From Corynebacterium sp. KPL1814 (GTDB lineage Bacteria > Actinomycetota > Actinomycetes > Mycobacteriales > Mycobacteriaceae), in the NCBI RefSeq assembly GCF_000478175.1, contig NZ_KI515775.1, positions 336,878 to 400,877 on the forward strand: a stretch of 64,000 bases of DNA. Reading direction: 5' to 3'. The notes under the pieces were generated by a model that did not search any database, was not told where the DNA came from, and saw nothing but the letters and a program-made list of their open reading frames with translations. The translations under genes were made by a program, and so were the position numbers. Below, in pieces: positions 1 through 9,297 of this stretch. Positions within the stretch are counted from its first letter, which is position 1. Each line of letters begins with the position of its first letter.

Positions 1-1
1 C

Positions 2-139
2 ATCGAGACCATGAAGGTTTCGGCCGGCGATGAGAAGGCCCAGCTACGGGAACGCCTGCTCGAGCTCTTCGGCCTGTTTGCTGGCAATGATCCGCGTGTC
101 CTTGAGGCGCGCACGAAGCTGGCGAGCGCGCTGTATTAA
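2..139 (+). CDS. 3' end of tetratricopeptide thioredoxin-like co-chaperone (CnoX/YbbN type)
   Basis: Only the last 45 codons are in the window, reading in frame from base 2 to a TAA at 137-139. The peptide ends in an LRERLLELF ... NDPRVLEARTKLASALY tail, which resembles the C-terminus of actinobacterial YbbN/CnoX proteins, where a thioredoxin domain is followed by TPR helices that hold chaperone clients. The thioredoxin domain lies outside the window, so the family call rests on the tail alone and on the C. glutamicum-like neighbourhood. Confidence 0.55.
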   Translation: METMKVSAGDEKAQLRERLLELFGLFAGNDPRVLEARTKLASALY

Positions 140-189
140 AGTCGGCGGAGCTGTGTCAATTACTGCGGGCGGTGAATAGATCAGTCACA

Positions 190-1008
190 ATGGAAGGCGT
201 GAACGACGTAACCCCAACTGATCAAGACTGGCTCATCGACTTCCGTGGCGTGGAGCTTCGCCGCGACGGCAAGAACTTGGTAGGCCCCGTGGACTGGCAG
301 GTCGAGCTCGATGAACGCTGGGTCATCATCGGGCCGAACGGTGCCGGAAAGACCTCCTTGGTGCGCATGGCGGCAGCGGAGGAATTTCCCTCCAAGGGCA
401 CGGCCTTTTTGATGGGCGAGCAAATTGGCAAGACCGATATGCGTGACCTGCGAGCATTGATAGGTCTGTCCTCTGCCGCCGTGCAATCGCGCATCCCCGC
501 GGATGAGCGGGTTTATGACCTTGTTATTTCCGCCGGTTATGCGGTTTTGGGTCGGTGGCGCGAAGAGTACCAGGACATGGACTTTTCCCGTGCCGATGAC
601 ATCTTGGCCCAGGTCGGTGCCACCCACTTAAAGGATCGGACGTGGACCACGCTTTCAGAAGGCGAGAAGAAGCGCGTTGTCCTCGCCCGCGCTTTGATGT
701 CCAACCCGGAGCTGCTCATCCTTGATGAGCCTTCTGCCGGCATGGACCTCGGCGGGCGCGAGGACCTCGTGGGGTACTTGGGCGATCTCGCGATGGATCC
801 GGATGCCCCTGCCATCGTGATGATAACCCACCACGTGGAAGAAATCCCGTACGGTTTTACCCACGCAATGCTCTTGGATGAAGGGAAAGTGGTAGCGAAG
901 GGGCTCATAAACTCCGTGCTGACCTCGGAGAACCTGTCCCAGGCCTTCCACCAGCCCATCCAAGTAGATCGCATTGGACAGCGGTACTTTGCCCGCCGGA
1001 TATCTTAA
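190..1008 (+). CDS. Stand-alone ABC transporter ATP-binding protein
   Basis: Single ABC nucleotide-binding domain of about 272 residues with Walker A GPNGAGKTS, signature LSEGEKKR, Walker B LLILDEPS and the H-loop MITHH. No permease or binding protein is adjacent, as in the soluble ModF/YlmA-like group, so its partner and substrate cannot be inferred. The start is uncertain: a GTG at 172 is in frame, but ATG 190 lies 7 nt after TAGATC, close to the leaderless pattern seen all over this window. It ends in a TAATG overlap with the NUDIX gene, so it heads a tightly packed three-gene run to 2965. Confidence 0.85.
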   Translation: MEGVNDVTPTDQDWLIDFRGVELRRDGKNLVGPVDWQVELDERWVIIGPNGAGKTSLVRMAAAEEFPSKGTAFLMGEQIGKTDMRDLRALIGLSSAAVQSRIPADERVYDLVISAGYAVLGRWREEYQDMDFSRADDILAQVGATHLKDRTWTTLSEGEKKRVVLARALMSNPELLILDEPSAGMDLGGREDLVGYLGDLAMDPDAPAIVMITHHVEEIPYGFTHAMLLDEGKVVAKGLINSVLTSENLSQAFHQPIQVDRIGQRYFARRIS

Positions 1009-1835
1009 TGACCAATCAGATTCATGACCGGCTCGATGCGATCGACGCCAGCGATACCACCGGGTTTAACGGTGGGCGCATGGCGGCGACTGTGCTCCTG
1101 CTTCGCGATGGCCCCGAAGGGCTCGAGGTCTGGGTGCAAGAACGCGTGAGCACGATGCGAAACTACCCGGGCCATGCCGTATTTCCTGGCGGTGGGGTAG
1201 ACCCGCGCGATTTCCCACCGCGTTCGTGGGACTCCGGCGATTTGTGGGCCGGAAAGTCCGTCGTGTCTATGGCTCGGCGGATGGGCGTGACCAAGTACAA
1301 GGCGCACGCCTTGGTCTTTGCCGCGGCACGCGAGCTCTTTGAGGAATCCGGTACCTTATTCGCGATTCGGGATGACGGCACGATTTCTAATGCGCGCCGG
1401 TATCACCGCGAGCGACGGCTCTTGGAAGACCACACCATCTCGTTTACCGAGTTCCTTAGCAATAACGGTATGCGCGTCGATGCCGATATGCTCCTTCCAT
1501 GGGCCCGGTGGGTGGGGCAAAGCAAAAACCATTGGTTTGATACTTTTTTCTTCGTCGGCCTGCTACCTAGCGGGCAAGAACCGGACGGGGACACGCATGA
1601 GGCCGATGACGCTGGGTGGTTTTCGCCGCAGCTCATCCTGGAAGGCTGGCGTGCCGGACTCGTTCGCCTCGTAGTTCCCACCTGGGCGCAGATGCAACGG
1701 TTATGCAAGTACTCCACCGTCCAGGAGGTGCTTGATGATGCCTCCTCGTCCGACCTTCGCCCCGTCATTGGCGACCTCCGCGACGACCCGCAATACGCGG
1801 AATATTTCGCCACCACCCCTACAGAGCGCATATGA
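1008..1835 (+). CDS. NUDIX hydrolase
   Basis: 275-residue protein whose core AARELFEESGTL matches the REUxEExGU part of the Nudix box, the metal-binding helix that hydrolyses nucleoside diphosphates linked to another moiety. The usual GX5E lead-in to the box is not clear, and a long insert separates the early PGHAVFPGGGVD strand from the box, as in the NUDT7/NUDT19-like group acting on CoA-type or similar substrates. It overlaps the upstream ABC ATPase stop by one base and the downstream methyltransferase start by four, so translation is probably coupled. The actual substrate is unknown. Confidence 0.85.
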   Translation: MTNQIHDRLDAIDASDTTGFNGGRMAATVLLLRDGPEGLEVWVQERVSTMRNYPGHAVFPGGGVDPRDFPPRSWDSGDLWAGKSVVSMARRMGVTKYKAHALVFAAARELFEESGTLFAIRDDGTISNARRYHRERRLLEDHTISFTEFLSNNGMRVDADMLLPWARWVGQSKNHWFDTFFFVGLLPSGQEPDGDTHEADDAGWFSPQLILEGWRAGLVRLVVPTWAQMQRLCKYSTVQEVLDDASSSDLRPVIGDLRDDPQYAEYFATTPTERI

Positions 1836-2965
1836 GTTTCAACCTCGATGAAGTCCGTTTCTTAAGCGAGCACAATGCCGAACTTGCCAGCTGGGACCTA
1901 GAGTTGAGCAAGGCTTCGCAGCTGAAGGATTTAGAAAAGCTGAAAGCAGCCTACGGCGACTATGCGCGCTGCGCCATGGAGCTACTTACTGCCCGGCGGG
2001 GCGGAAAGCTCCCCGAGACCTGGCTTATGGATGCCGATTCCGCCCAGCAAGCCACCCCGCTGCCTGTCGCACACTATCGCTCAGAATTCCTGCAGCAGCG
2101 AGGGATGCGCACCGTCCACGATGTCACGTGTTCTATCGGCACCGAAGGCTATGCATCGCCACTCGACTACTTCGGCTCCGATATTGATGCCTCGCGCCTC
2201 GCCATGGCCCGGCATAATTTGGCATCTGACTCGTTCTTTCAAGCAGATGCACTCACTACGACCACCACGGCGGACGTCATTATCGCCGATCCTGCTCGCA
2301 GAAAGGCGGGGCGGCGGATTTCCCGCCCGGAGGATTTGCTGCCGCCGCTGCCGGATTTAATCTCCGCGCACAGGAACGCACACCTAGCCATCAAGTGTGC
2401 ACCCGGTCTTGATTTCAGTGACTGGGACGGATTGGTCACCGTAAGCAGCGTCAATGGAGCGGTTAAGGAGGCGTGCCTTTACACACCTGGCCTCGGAACG
2501 GGCAGGCACGCGGTGATGATTCAGGGCAAGTCAATTGATGTTCTCACGGATGAAGAGCACAACCTGCCAGAGGCTGGCGAGATCGGCACGTATCTCATTG
2601 ACCCCGACGGGGCAGTAGTGCGCGCGGGCCTCGTGCAGCATTATGCGGCGCGCGAGGGATTGTGGCAGATCGATCCGCGGATTGCGTACCTGACGGGGGA
2701 GCGCATTCCGCAGGGGATGTCTGGATTTCCATTCATAGAAAAGATCCCCCTAAAGCGCCTAAAATCGGTACTAAAATCTTATGATGCAGGCAGCTTAGAA
2801 ATCCTTGTGCGCGGCGTAGATGTGGACCCTGACCAGCTAAGAAAGAAGATGAAATTGAAGGGAACGCGGCCTTTCGCGGTCATCATTACGCGAATTGGCT
2901 CACAGGGTATCGCGTTGCTTTGCCAACCCCGAGTATTATCGTCCGAAGAGAATTACGCAACATAA
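1832..2965 (+). CDS. Class I SAM-dependent methyltransferase with THUMP-like C-terminal domain
   Basis: 377 residues. The middle part has a Rossmann-type SAM site (VHDVTCSIGTEG, then acidic FGSDIDASRLAMA) and a catalytic-loop motif IIADPARR in the place where N6/C-methyltransferases carry NPPY. The C-terminal 100 residues, ending around SLEILVRGVDVDPDQLRKK, resemble the THUMP-like domain found in a conserved actinobacterial family beside etfBA. An RNA or protein target is plausible but not shown. The ATGA overlap with the NUDIX gene indicates co-translation. Confidence 0.8.
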   Translation: MSFNLDEVRFLSEHNAELASWDLELSKASQLKDLEKLKAAYGDYARCAMELLTARRGGKLPETWLMDADSAQQATPLPVAHYRSEFLQQRGMRTVHDVTCSIGTEGYASPLDYFGSDIDASRLAMARHNLASDSFFQADALTTTTTADVIIADPARRKAGRRISRPEDLLPPLPDLISAHRNAHLAIKCAPGLDFSDWDGLVTVSSVNGAVKEACLYTPGLGTGRHAVMIQGKSIDVLTDEEHNLPEAGEIGTYLIDPDGAVVRAGLVQHYAAREGLWQIDPRIAYLTGERIPQGMSGFPFIEKIPLKRLKSVLKSYDAGSLEILVRGVDVDPDQLRKKMKLKGTRPFAVIITRIGSQGIALLCQPRVLSSEENYAT

Positions 2966-2991
2966 ATCTATCGGAAAGGTGAGTGCCCCCA

Positions 2992-3774
2992 ATGCCAACG
3001 ATTGTGGCTCTGGTCAAGCATGTACCGGATACGTGGTCCACCAAATCTCTGGAGGATGACCACACCCTGGATCGCACCTCCGTGGACAACATCATTGATG
3101 AGATTAATGAATACTCCGTGGAACAGGCGCTACGCCTGCGCGATGATAATCCGGATGAAAATTACCGTGTTGTCGCTTTAACGATGGGCCCCGCTCAAGC
3201 AGATGAAGCCCTCCGCAAGGCCCTTGCGATGGGTGCAGATGATGCGGTCCTCGTATCCGACGACGCACTGGCCGGCGCCGATGCACTGTCTACCGCGTGG
3301 ACCCTGAACGCAGCGATTAACACGCTAGAGGATGTCCAACTGATCACATTGGGCAATGAGGCTTCCGATGCCTCGACCGGAACGATTGCCGGACTGCTCG
3401 CTGAATACCGCCAATTGCCCGCATTGACTGAGCTGCACAAGGTGGAGCTTCAGGGCAGCGCGGTAAAAGGCAGCCGCGAAGACGCCCGCGGAACCTGGGA
3501 GCTCGAGGCGGCCCTTCCTGCGATTATTTCCGTCACCGATAAGGCTGATAAACCGCGCTTCCCTAACTTTAAGGGGCTTATGGCCGCAAAGAAGGCAGAG
3601 ATTACCACTCTGAGCGTGGCGGACTTGGGTATTGATGCCATTGCGCCGACCACGACGGTCACTTCTTCTTCCAAGCGCCCGCCGCGCACGGCAGGCGAGG
3701 TTATCTCGGAGCCGCAGCCACAGGATGCTGCGAAGAAGATTGCTGACTTCCTAGCTGCAAAGAACTTGATTTAG
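2992..3774 (+). CDS. etfB: Electron transfer flavoprotein beta subunit
   Basis: 260-residue EtfB. It starts [11 protein letters not shown] and contains the [12 protein letters not shown] and [10 protein letters not shown] segments typical of the AMP-binding beta subunit. With EtfA it forms the FAD-carrying heterodimer that passes electrons from acyl-CoA-type dehydrogenases to the quinone pool. I chose ATG 2992 because the family begins [13 protein letters not shown]; an in-frame GTG at 2983 sits only 3 nt from the GGAAAGG at 2973-2979 and is less likely. etfA follows after 8 nt. Confidence 0.93.
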   Translation: MPTIVALVKHVPDTWSTKSLEDDHTLDRTSVDNIIDEINEYSVEQALRLRDDNPDENYRVVALTMGPAQADEALRKALAMGADDAVLVSDDALAGADALSTAWTLNAAINTLEDVQLITLGNEASDASTGTIAGLLAEYRQLPALTELHKVELQGSAVKGSREDARGTWELEAALPAIISVTDKADKPRFPNFKGLMAAKKAEITTLSVADLGIDAIAPTTTVTSSSKRPPRTAGEVISEPQPQDAAKKIADFLAAKNLI

Positions 3775-3782
3775 GAGTAGAA

Positions 3783-4724
3783 ATGTCTCACGTTTACGTA
3801 CTTGTTGAACACGATGCAGACAGCATTCTCCCCGTTACCGGTGAGCTCATTACCGCCGCACGCGAATTGGGTACGGTGTCTGCGGTGGTCGTCGGCAAGC
3901 AGGCAGATGCCTTCGATGCCGAGCTAGCCGCCCTCGGTGCCGCCCAGGTGGTGCAGGCAACGGCGGAGGATTATGACCAGCGCCTGGTGATTCCTGAGGT
4001 TGATGCTTTGCATGCCCTGGGCGCAGCCAATCCAGCGCCCATTGTCCTGGCCGCCAGCCCGACGAATAACGAGATTGCGGGCCGCTTGTCCGCTCGTCTG
4101 GCTTCCGGGGCGCTCGTCAATGTGGATTCCATTGAGGCGGATGGCTCTGCAACCATGACCATTTTCGGTGGCACCTACGAGACCACCTCGCAGGCCTCTG
4201 GTAGCTGCCCGATATATACCCTGCAGCCCGGTTCCGTTGTGGCGGAGCCCCAGCAGGTGGAAACTCAAGCGGCCCCCATGCCACTGCCTGCGGCAACCGA
4301 AAAGGATGTCAAGGTTAATTCCTTTACTTCCGCCGAAAAGTCCGCCCGTCCCGAGCTCACCGCAGCCAAGGTCGTGGTTTCCGGCGGCCGCGGCGTCGGC
4401 GATAAGTTCGGCGAGGTCGTAGAGCCGCTTGCCGATGCCCTCGGTGGCGCCGTCGGTGCCACCCGCGACGCCGTCGATGAAGGCTTCTACGATGCCACCC
4501 ACCAGGTGGGCCAGACAGGCGTGACTGTGTCGCCAGATCTCTACATTGGCTTGGGCATCTCCGGTGCCATTCAGCACACCTCGGGCATGCAGACCTCCGG
4601 CACCATCGTGGTGATTAACCAGGACCAGGATGAGCCGTTTTTCCAGATCGCGGATCTCGGCGTCGTCGGTGACCTGCACGAAATCGCCCCAGCTTTGACC
4701 GAGGAATTGAAGGCGCGCCAGTAA
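3783..4724 (+). CDS. etfA: Electron transfer flavoprotein alpha subunit
   Basis: 313 residues with the C-terminal FAD-binding half clearly visible: [31 protein letters not shown], then [25 protein letters not shown] and [12 protein letters not shown]. These are hallmark EtfA motifs, binding FAD at the interface with EtfB. The stop of etfB overlaps the ribosome site (TAGGAG) for this gene. It ends in TAATG with the cysteine desulfurase start, an arrangement conserved in corynebacteria and mycobacteria. Confidence 0.94.
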   Translation: MSHVYVLVEHDADSILPVTGELITAARELGTVSAVVVGKQADAFDAELAALGAAQVVQATAEDYDQRLVIPEVDALHALGAANPAPIVLAASPTNNEIAGRLSARLASGALVNVDSIEADGSATMTIFGGTYETTSQASGSCPIYTLQPGSVVAEPQQVETQAAPMPLPAATEKDVKVNSFTSAEKSARPELTAAKVVVSGGRGVGDKFGEVVEPLADALGGAVGATRDAVDEGFYDATHQVGQTGVTVSPDLYIGLGISGAIQHTSGMQTSGTIVVINQDQDEPFFQIADLGVVGDLHEIAPALTEELKARQ

Positions 4725-5839
4725 TGCCGCACTATTTCGACTACGCAGCAACCCAGCCGATGCGCCAATCCGCCATCGACGCATGGGTTGCCGCCTCCGG
4801 ATCGCTCAACTCTAGTGCGCAGTACGCCTCTGGCCGCAGGGCCCGCTCCGTGCTTGACGATGCCCGCGAGAAAGTCGCCTCCCTCCTTGGATGTGAACCC
4901 ATCGAGGTTGTCTTTACCTCCTCTGGCACCGAGGCAGACAATATCGCTATCCAAGGTCTTTATGCGGCGGGAGATACCAACCGCATCATCTCGACGGATA
5001 TTGAGCACCCAGCGGTGCGCGATACTGTGAGCAAGCTTGCCCAAGCCGGCGCCACCGTGGATCTGCTCCCCGTGGACCGCAGCGGGCACATCAGCGCTGG
5101 GGGCGCTTTCGCGAAACCTGCAGATCTTGCCACCTGCATGTGGGCCAATAACGAAACCGGCGCGGTCCAGCCCATCGAGGATCTCGCATCCCTCGCGCAA
5201 CAATCCGGTATTCCCCTTCATGTGGATGCGGTGCAGGTAGCGGGCAAGCTGCCCATCAATTTTGCGGAATTGGGCATCACAACGCTTGCCGCCAGCGCCC
5301 ACAAATTTGGTGGCCCGCGCGGCATCGGCGTGCTATTAGCCAAGCGCACCCCAGCGCCGCAGCCGATTTCCTATGGCGGCGGCCAAGAGCGCGGACTACG
5401 CCCAGGCACGGTGGACGTAGCCAGCGCCTCGGCGCTCGCCGCTGCCTTGGAGGAGTCGATCGCCGAAAGCGCTGCCGAGGGCGAGCGCATCGCTGGACTC
5501 CGGAACAAGCTGCGGGATGGGATCCTTTCTTCCATTGACAACGTCGTGGTGAATTCCACCGAGCCATGCTTGCCGTCGCACCTACATGTTTCTTTCCCCG
5601 GCACCGATGGCGACAGCCTCATTATGCTGCTGGATTCGCTGCAGATTGAGGCATCGACTGGCAGCGCCTGCAGCGCAGGCGTCAACCGCATGTCCCATGT
5701 GCTTTCTGCAATGGGTGTCAGCGAGGAAGAAGGAATCGGGTCCCTCCGGTTCACCTTGGGGCGCCTTACTTCCGAAGACGATGTGGATTACGTGCTCGCG
5801 CACTTGCCGGACGTCATCGCCCGGGCCCGCACGGTTTAA
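4724..5839 (+). CDS. Cysteine desulfurase (NifS/IscS-like, class V aminotransferase fold)
   Basis: 371 residues. It carries the PLP-lysine context ASAHKFGGPRGIG, the sulfur-accepting cysteine loop GSACSAG, and the N-terminal YFDYAATQPM that begins most NifS/IscS proteins. It converts cysteine to alanine plus an enzyme persulfide for Fe-S clusters or tRNA thiolation. The likely client is MnmA, encoded about 3.5 kb downstream; this grouping with etfBA and mnmA is conserved in Actinobacteria. It overlaps the etfA stop by one base. It converges on an HNH gene with a 4-nt overlap, leaving no room for a terminator. Confidence 0.92.
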   Translation: MPHYFDYAATQPMRQSAIDAWVAASGSLNSSAQYASGRRARSVLDDAREKVASLLGCEPIEVVFTSSGTEADNIAIQGLYAAGDTNRIISTDIEHPAVRDTVSKLAQAGATVDLLPVDRSGHISAGGAFAKPADLATCMWANNETGAVQPIEDLASLAQQSGIPLHVDAVQVAGKLPINFAELGITTLAASAHKFGGPRGIGVLLAKRTPAPQPISYGGGQERGLRPGTVDVASASALAAALEESIAESAAEGERIAGLRNKLRDGILSSIDNVVVNSTEPCLPSHLHVSFPGTDGDSLIMLLDSLQIEASTGSACSAGVNRMSHVLSAMGVSEEEGIGSLRFTLGRLTSEDDVDYVLAHLPDVIARARTV

Positions 5840-7014
5840 GTATCAGCCCTTTCTTTGGCAGCACTCCGCCGCGCGGCGATTGCCTGGGCCACGGTTAGCG
5901 CCCAGTTCTTATTCTTCGCCGCTAGCGGGCCCTGCGGTTCATCGTATTCCCACCGCCCGTCCTGGAAGAGCCAGACAATGTCCCCGCTGTGCGGATCCAT
6001 GATGTAAAAGGCGCTTTTATCCGTCTTTACATTGTGGTGGTGCTGGCACAGCGAGGCCAAATTTCCAGCCGCCGTCTTTCCTCCGTCTGAGAAATCGATC
6101 CGGTGGTCTTTTTGGCACCTGAAGGCCGGGCGGTTGCACCCGGGCCAGCGGCACACACCATCGCGACCCTCCACATAAGCACCGATGAGTGGCGGCGTGG
6201 AGTAGGACGGGCTGACCCTTGTTGCCGCCTGGTCCATATCGCGAGTAGTGGACGGGGTTAGACGGTCTGCAGTATCTGGGTGAATCCACCCATAGCCCTG
6301 GATAAAACCTGGAGCCGCATTTACGTCGCTGGCGCGGTACATATATAGATGTACCTGAGTTTTATCTTCGATGTTTCCGAGGATCAGCTGGGCCAGGGCA
6401 TCGGCCTTACTGATTCCGTGTTCTTCCGCCGTACGCTGAACAACCTCGTCAATGAGGATGAGCGCATCTTCATCGAACTCTACGTTTAACCCTGCTCTTC
6501 CGCCCGCGGTGGGATAGATGAAATAGGAGTCATTTCGTGCGTCCCCTTCCTCGGAGTCTTTGTCTCCGCCGGTGTCCGAAGATTCCATTGTGATAAGCCC
6601 ATTGAGCTTTCGGCGAAGGGCAGCATTCGATGGAAAGCTTTGGCCCGGCTTTGTGGGGGTTAAGTACTTTTCCAATTCGGCGTCTATACGCTGGAGGACG
6701 CCGCTGTCTACCTCACCAAGTTTGCTTAAGACCGCATCAATGGTGATAAGCCGAGAGAAATCGAGGAAGTAGTAGGTTTCCTGTAGCAGTTTGGTGCGCG
6801 GCAATTCCTCCAAACGGTAGAGGGCCATGGTGATATCCCTCGTTCGCCGTTCGCTTAAGCCGGTGCGAGCCGCCAAAGTATGGCACGAAATATCGAAATC
6901 GTCTTCTAGGGTTGGTCTAATTTCTTTCCAGAGTAGGTAGTCGGATTTTCTATTACAGGTGGCACTGACCGCGAGATCATCATGTGGATCAGTGATGAGG
7001 TAGTAGGGTTCCAT
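5836..7014 (-). CDS. HNH endonuclease signature protein (DUF222/13E12 family)
   Basis: 392 residues. The C-terminal part holds a zinc-supported HNH motif: CRWPGCNRPAF, then KDHRIDFSDGGKT and NLASLCQHHHNVKTDK. The N-terminal region is the helical DUF222-type domain usual in the many paralogous 13E12-like genes of actinobacteria. Cleavage activity is inferred from the motif; the biological role of this family is not settled. It faces the cysteine desulfurase and overlaps it by four bases. Confidence 0.85.
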   Translation of the reverse strand: MEPYYLITDPHDDLAVSATCNRKSDYLLWKEIRPTLEDDFDISCHTLAARTGLSERRTRDITMALYRLEELPRTKLLQETYYFLDFSRLITIDAVLSKLGEVDSGVLQRIDAELEKYLTPTKPGQSFPSNAALRRKLNGLITMESSDTGGDKDSEEGDARNDSYFIYPTAGGRAGLNVEFDEDALILIDEVVQRTAEEHGISKADALAQLILGNIEDKTQVHLYMYRASDVNAAPGFIQGYGWIHPDTADRLTPSTTRDMDQAATRVSPSYSTPPLIGAYVEGRDGVCRWPGCNRPAFRCQKDHRIDFSDGGKTAAGNLASLCQHHHNVKTDKSAFYIMDPHSGDIVWLFQDGRWEYDEPQGPLAAKNKNWALTVAQAIAARRSAAKERADT

Positions 7015-7220
7015 GGCGATTATCCCCCGAATTTCGCACTAAGTTTCTAATTTTCATACGTTCACCATAAGTTACCCGCTAGACCCGTGCAAGCCGAAAA
7101 GTGAAAATATGTTCTAAATAGTACATTTTCAACGGAACTAGACAAAGAAGTGAAAAAATCACTCGCATGGTGCGCGTGTTGTAAATGTGGTTAGTGTGAA
7201 TAGTTGTTAGACTCTCGCGC
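7015..7220. promoter_or_regulatory. AT-rich divergent region between HNH gene and lysozyme gene
   Basis: About 200 bp, much richer in A/T than its neighbours. It contains a near-palindrome GAAAATATGT ... ACATTTTC around 7101-7128 and a 13-bp palindrome centred on GTGAAAAAATCAC around 7150-7162. The lysozyme -10 box TAGACT is at 7208-7213, with the ATG exactly 7 nt downstream. I could not match the palindromes to a known corynebacterial regulator. Confidence 0.5.
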
Positions 7221-8384
7221 ATGACAACTAAGAGGGCACTCCGCAAGAGCATCATCGCGGTTATCGCTGCAGTTGCAGTCACGGTGAGCGGGACCGCTGC
7301 CGCGCAGGCAGCATTGGTAACGAGCGCACCAAAAGGTGTCGATATTGCTGCCCACCAGCACCCCGGTGGCATGCCTATTGACTGGAATAAGGTGAAATCT
7401 GACGGCCAGTCCTTCGCCTTTGTTAAGGCAACCGAAGGTGGGGACTGGATTAACCCGCACTACGTTAAAGATATTCAGGCGGCCAATGCGCACGGCCTAA
7501 AGACTGGCGCATACCACTATGCGCGCCCGGCTGGCGATGCCAAGACGCAGGCTGCTAACTTCGCAGCGCAGATCGCGTTGGCGCCGAATCAGACGTTGCC
7601 GCCGGTGCTTGATATCGAGGTCTCCGAGGGCAAGTCTGCCTCCCAGCTGGAGAGCTGGATCGAGGAATTTACCTCCGAGCTCAAGCGCCTGACCGACCGC
7701 ACTCCAATGATTTATACCTACAAGTACTTCTGGATGGGCGAGATGAATAACTCCCAGAAGTTCTCCAATATGCCACTGTGGTTGGCGGCATACCAGGATG
7801 AGGCGCCGGATCCAGTGGGTGGGTGGAAGGACCTGTCCTTCTGGCAGCGCTCTGGATCAGGCAAGGTCGCTGGTATTCCTACCGATGTGGATTTGAACCT
7901 ATTTAATGGTTCAAAGCAGCAGCTGGAGTCCTTTAGCGGCGGCAATTACGTCGATATCGGCGGGGCGCTCGATAGCCTTGTACTTGATGACAGCCTGGAT
8001 TTGAGCTCCGATAGCACGCCGTTGATTGGTGCAATATTCGCTCTTGTGGCTGGCCTCATTGCAACGCCCCAGTTTGCCGATGCCGCCAAAGACGCCGGCC
8101 TTGATTCCCAAGCTGCTGAGGGCTTGGCGGCCTTTGTGAAGACCTTGGAAGACGAGGACGCTCTACCTCTCAAGCAATTGGGCAAGATGGCGGTCGGTGA
8201 CTTCAGCGTCGGCGACTTGGCGCTACTGCTAGACAACGCGGGCCATGTCAATGGCGTCGACAAGGGCGAGGTCTCCGGATCTCAGGTCGAAGAAGCTAAG
8301 GATGCGGCGAAGAAGGCCGGTGCCGATGTGCCGGACTTCGATGCCGATCAAGTAGCTGACTTGCTCAATCGTGTGCTGAAGTAG
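7221..8384 (+). CDS. Secreted glycoside hydrolase family 25 lysozyme
   Basis: 387 residues. An N-terminal signal peptide (hydrophobic core IIAVIAAVAVTVSGTAAAQA) is followed by a GH25 domain: GVDIAAHQ with the first catalytic Asp, FAFVKATEGGDW, YHYARP, and VLDIEVSEG with the catalytic Asp/Glu pair, ending near the DVDLNLFNG strand. It should cleave the MurNAc-GlcNAc bonds of peptidoglycan outside the membrane. About 140 C-terminal residues after the catalytic domain are alanine/aspartate rich and match no family I recognise. TAGACT-N7-ATG predicts a leaderless mRNA. The 3' end overlaps the convergent gene by 20 nt. Confidence 0.9.
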   Translation: MTTKRALRKSIIAVIAAVAVTVSGTAAAQAALVTSAPKGVDIAAHQHPGGMPIDWNKVKSDGQSFAFVKATEGGDWINPHYVKDIQAANAHGLKTGAYHYARPAGDAKTQAANFAAQIALAPNQTLPPVLDIEVSEGKSASQLESWIEEFTSELKRLTDRTPMIYTYKYFWMGEMNNSQKFSNMPLWLAAYQDEAPDPVGGWKDLSFWQRSGSGKVAGIPTDVDLNLFNGSKQQLESFSGGNYVDIGGALDSLVLDDSLDLSSDSTPLIGAIFALVAGLIATPQFADAAKDAGLDSQAAEGLAAFVKTLEDEDALPLKQLGKMAVGDFSVGDLALLLDNAGHVNGVDKGEVSGSQVEEAKDAAKKAGADVPDFDADQVADLLNRVLK

Positions 8385-9201
8385 CTCCCGCAAAGAATTT
8401 CCGGGTCCAGCTTTCATCCTTAAAGTGTGCGGGAACGGCTCCGCCTAAGAGTGCCTTTGCCAGTTGAGCGGCTTGTACCGAGCCCTCAGCTGGCAGTTGC
8501 GTATCTGAGGCCAGCAAGATGATGTTTCCATACCGGCGCCCCTTGAGCATTGGCGGGTCAGCGATTACGGCGAGGTGATCGAAGACTTCAGAAAGCCCGG
8601 CCAATTCTTCCTTCGCCAACTGAAGGTCCGAGTGATCGCCGCAGTTCGCCACGTAGAGGCCGCCGGCAGAAAGGGATGATTTGGCCGCTTGGAAAAACTC
8701 CACCGTCGTTAGATTTTTCGGTGTGGTGTCCCCAGCGAAGACATCGCGGATAATGATATCGCGGCTAGCGGGCAGAAAACCTTCGGTTTCCTTTCGGGCA
8801 TCGCCGGGGCGGATTTTGACGGTGGGGGAACGGGGGACATCGAAAAGCTCGCGGACTAATTCGCCCAGCTTGGCATCGAGCTCAACCACCGTATGGCGGC
8901 TGTCCGGCCAAAGGTCGGCGAAGTAGCGCGGCAGTGAGCAGCCGGCCCCGCCGAGGTGGGTAACGCGCAGCTTATTAGGGGAGACCGTATTAAGCTGCTC
9001 CACCGCCGCTGCGATCCAGCGCATGTACTCGAAATCGAGTTCCTGAGGCTCGCCCAGCACGATATGGCTGCTAGGAACGCCATTGACGTTAAGGATATAG
9101 GCTCCGTCACGGAATTCATCTGGCACAACCTCGGCGGTGCCGGTGGATATCTCGTAGGTCCCGGTGATGTCTGACCTGTTCGCAGCTCGCTTTCTACCCA
9201 T
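8365..9201 (-). CDS. Spermidine synthase-like (spermine/spermidine synthase fold) protein
   Basis: 278 residues from the ATG at 9199-9201. The segment VTHLGGAGCSLPRYFADLWPDSRHTVVELDAKL is the polyamine-synthase Rossmann SAM/dcSAM site, followed by GDARKE and DIIIRDVFAGDTTP. Actinobacterial members of this fold often lack polyamine partners and are annotated only as spermidine synthase family, so true aminopropyltransferase activity is uncertain. I chose the internal start because TAAGCT lies 8 nt upstream (leaderless pattern); a longer frame runs to 9249. Confidence 0.8.
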   Translation of the reverse strand: MGRKRAANRSDITGTYEISTGTAEVVPDEFRDGAYILNVNGVPSSHIVLGEPQELDFEYMRWIAAAVEQLNTVSPNKLRVTHLGGAGCSLPRYFADLWPDSRHTVVELDAKLGELVRELFDVPRSPTVKIRPGDARKETEGFLPASRDIIIRDVFAGDTTPKNLTTVEFFQAAKSSLSAGGLYVANCGDHSDLQLAKEELAGLSEVFDHLAVIADPPMLKGRRYGNIILLASDTQLPAEGSVQAAQLAKALLGGAVPAHFKDESWTRKFFAGATSAHD

Positions 9202-9297
9202 GGGATTCAAGCTTAGGGAATGGAATCGATTTAAGCTGCGTTGGGGCAAGGGAGTACACTTTCGGGCCTGTAGTCGAGGTATTTAAAGGGGAATGCA

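Noticed and set aside
7150..7162. GlxR (CRP-type) site upstream of the lysozyme gene
   Set aside because: GTGA and TCAC are separated by 5 bases, not 6, so the geometry does not match TGTGA-N6-TCACA. Kept only as an unassigned palindrome.
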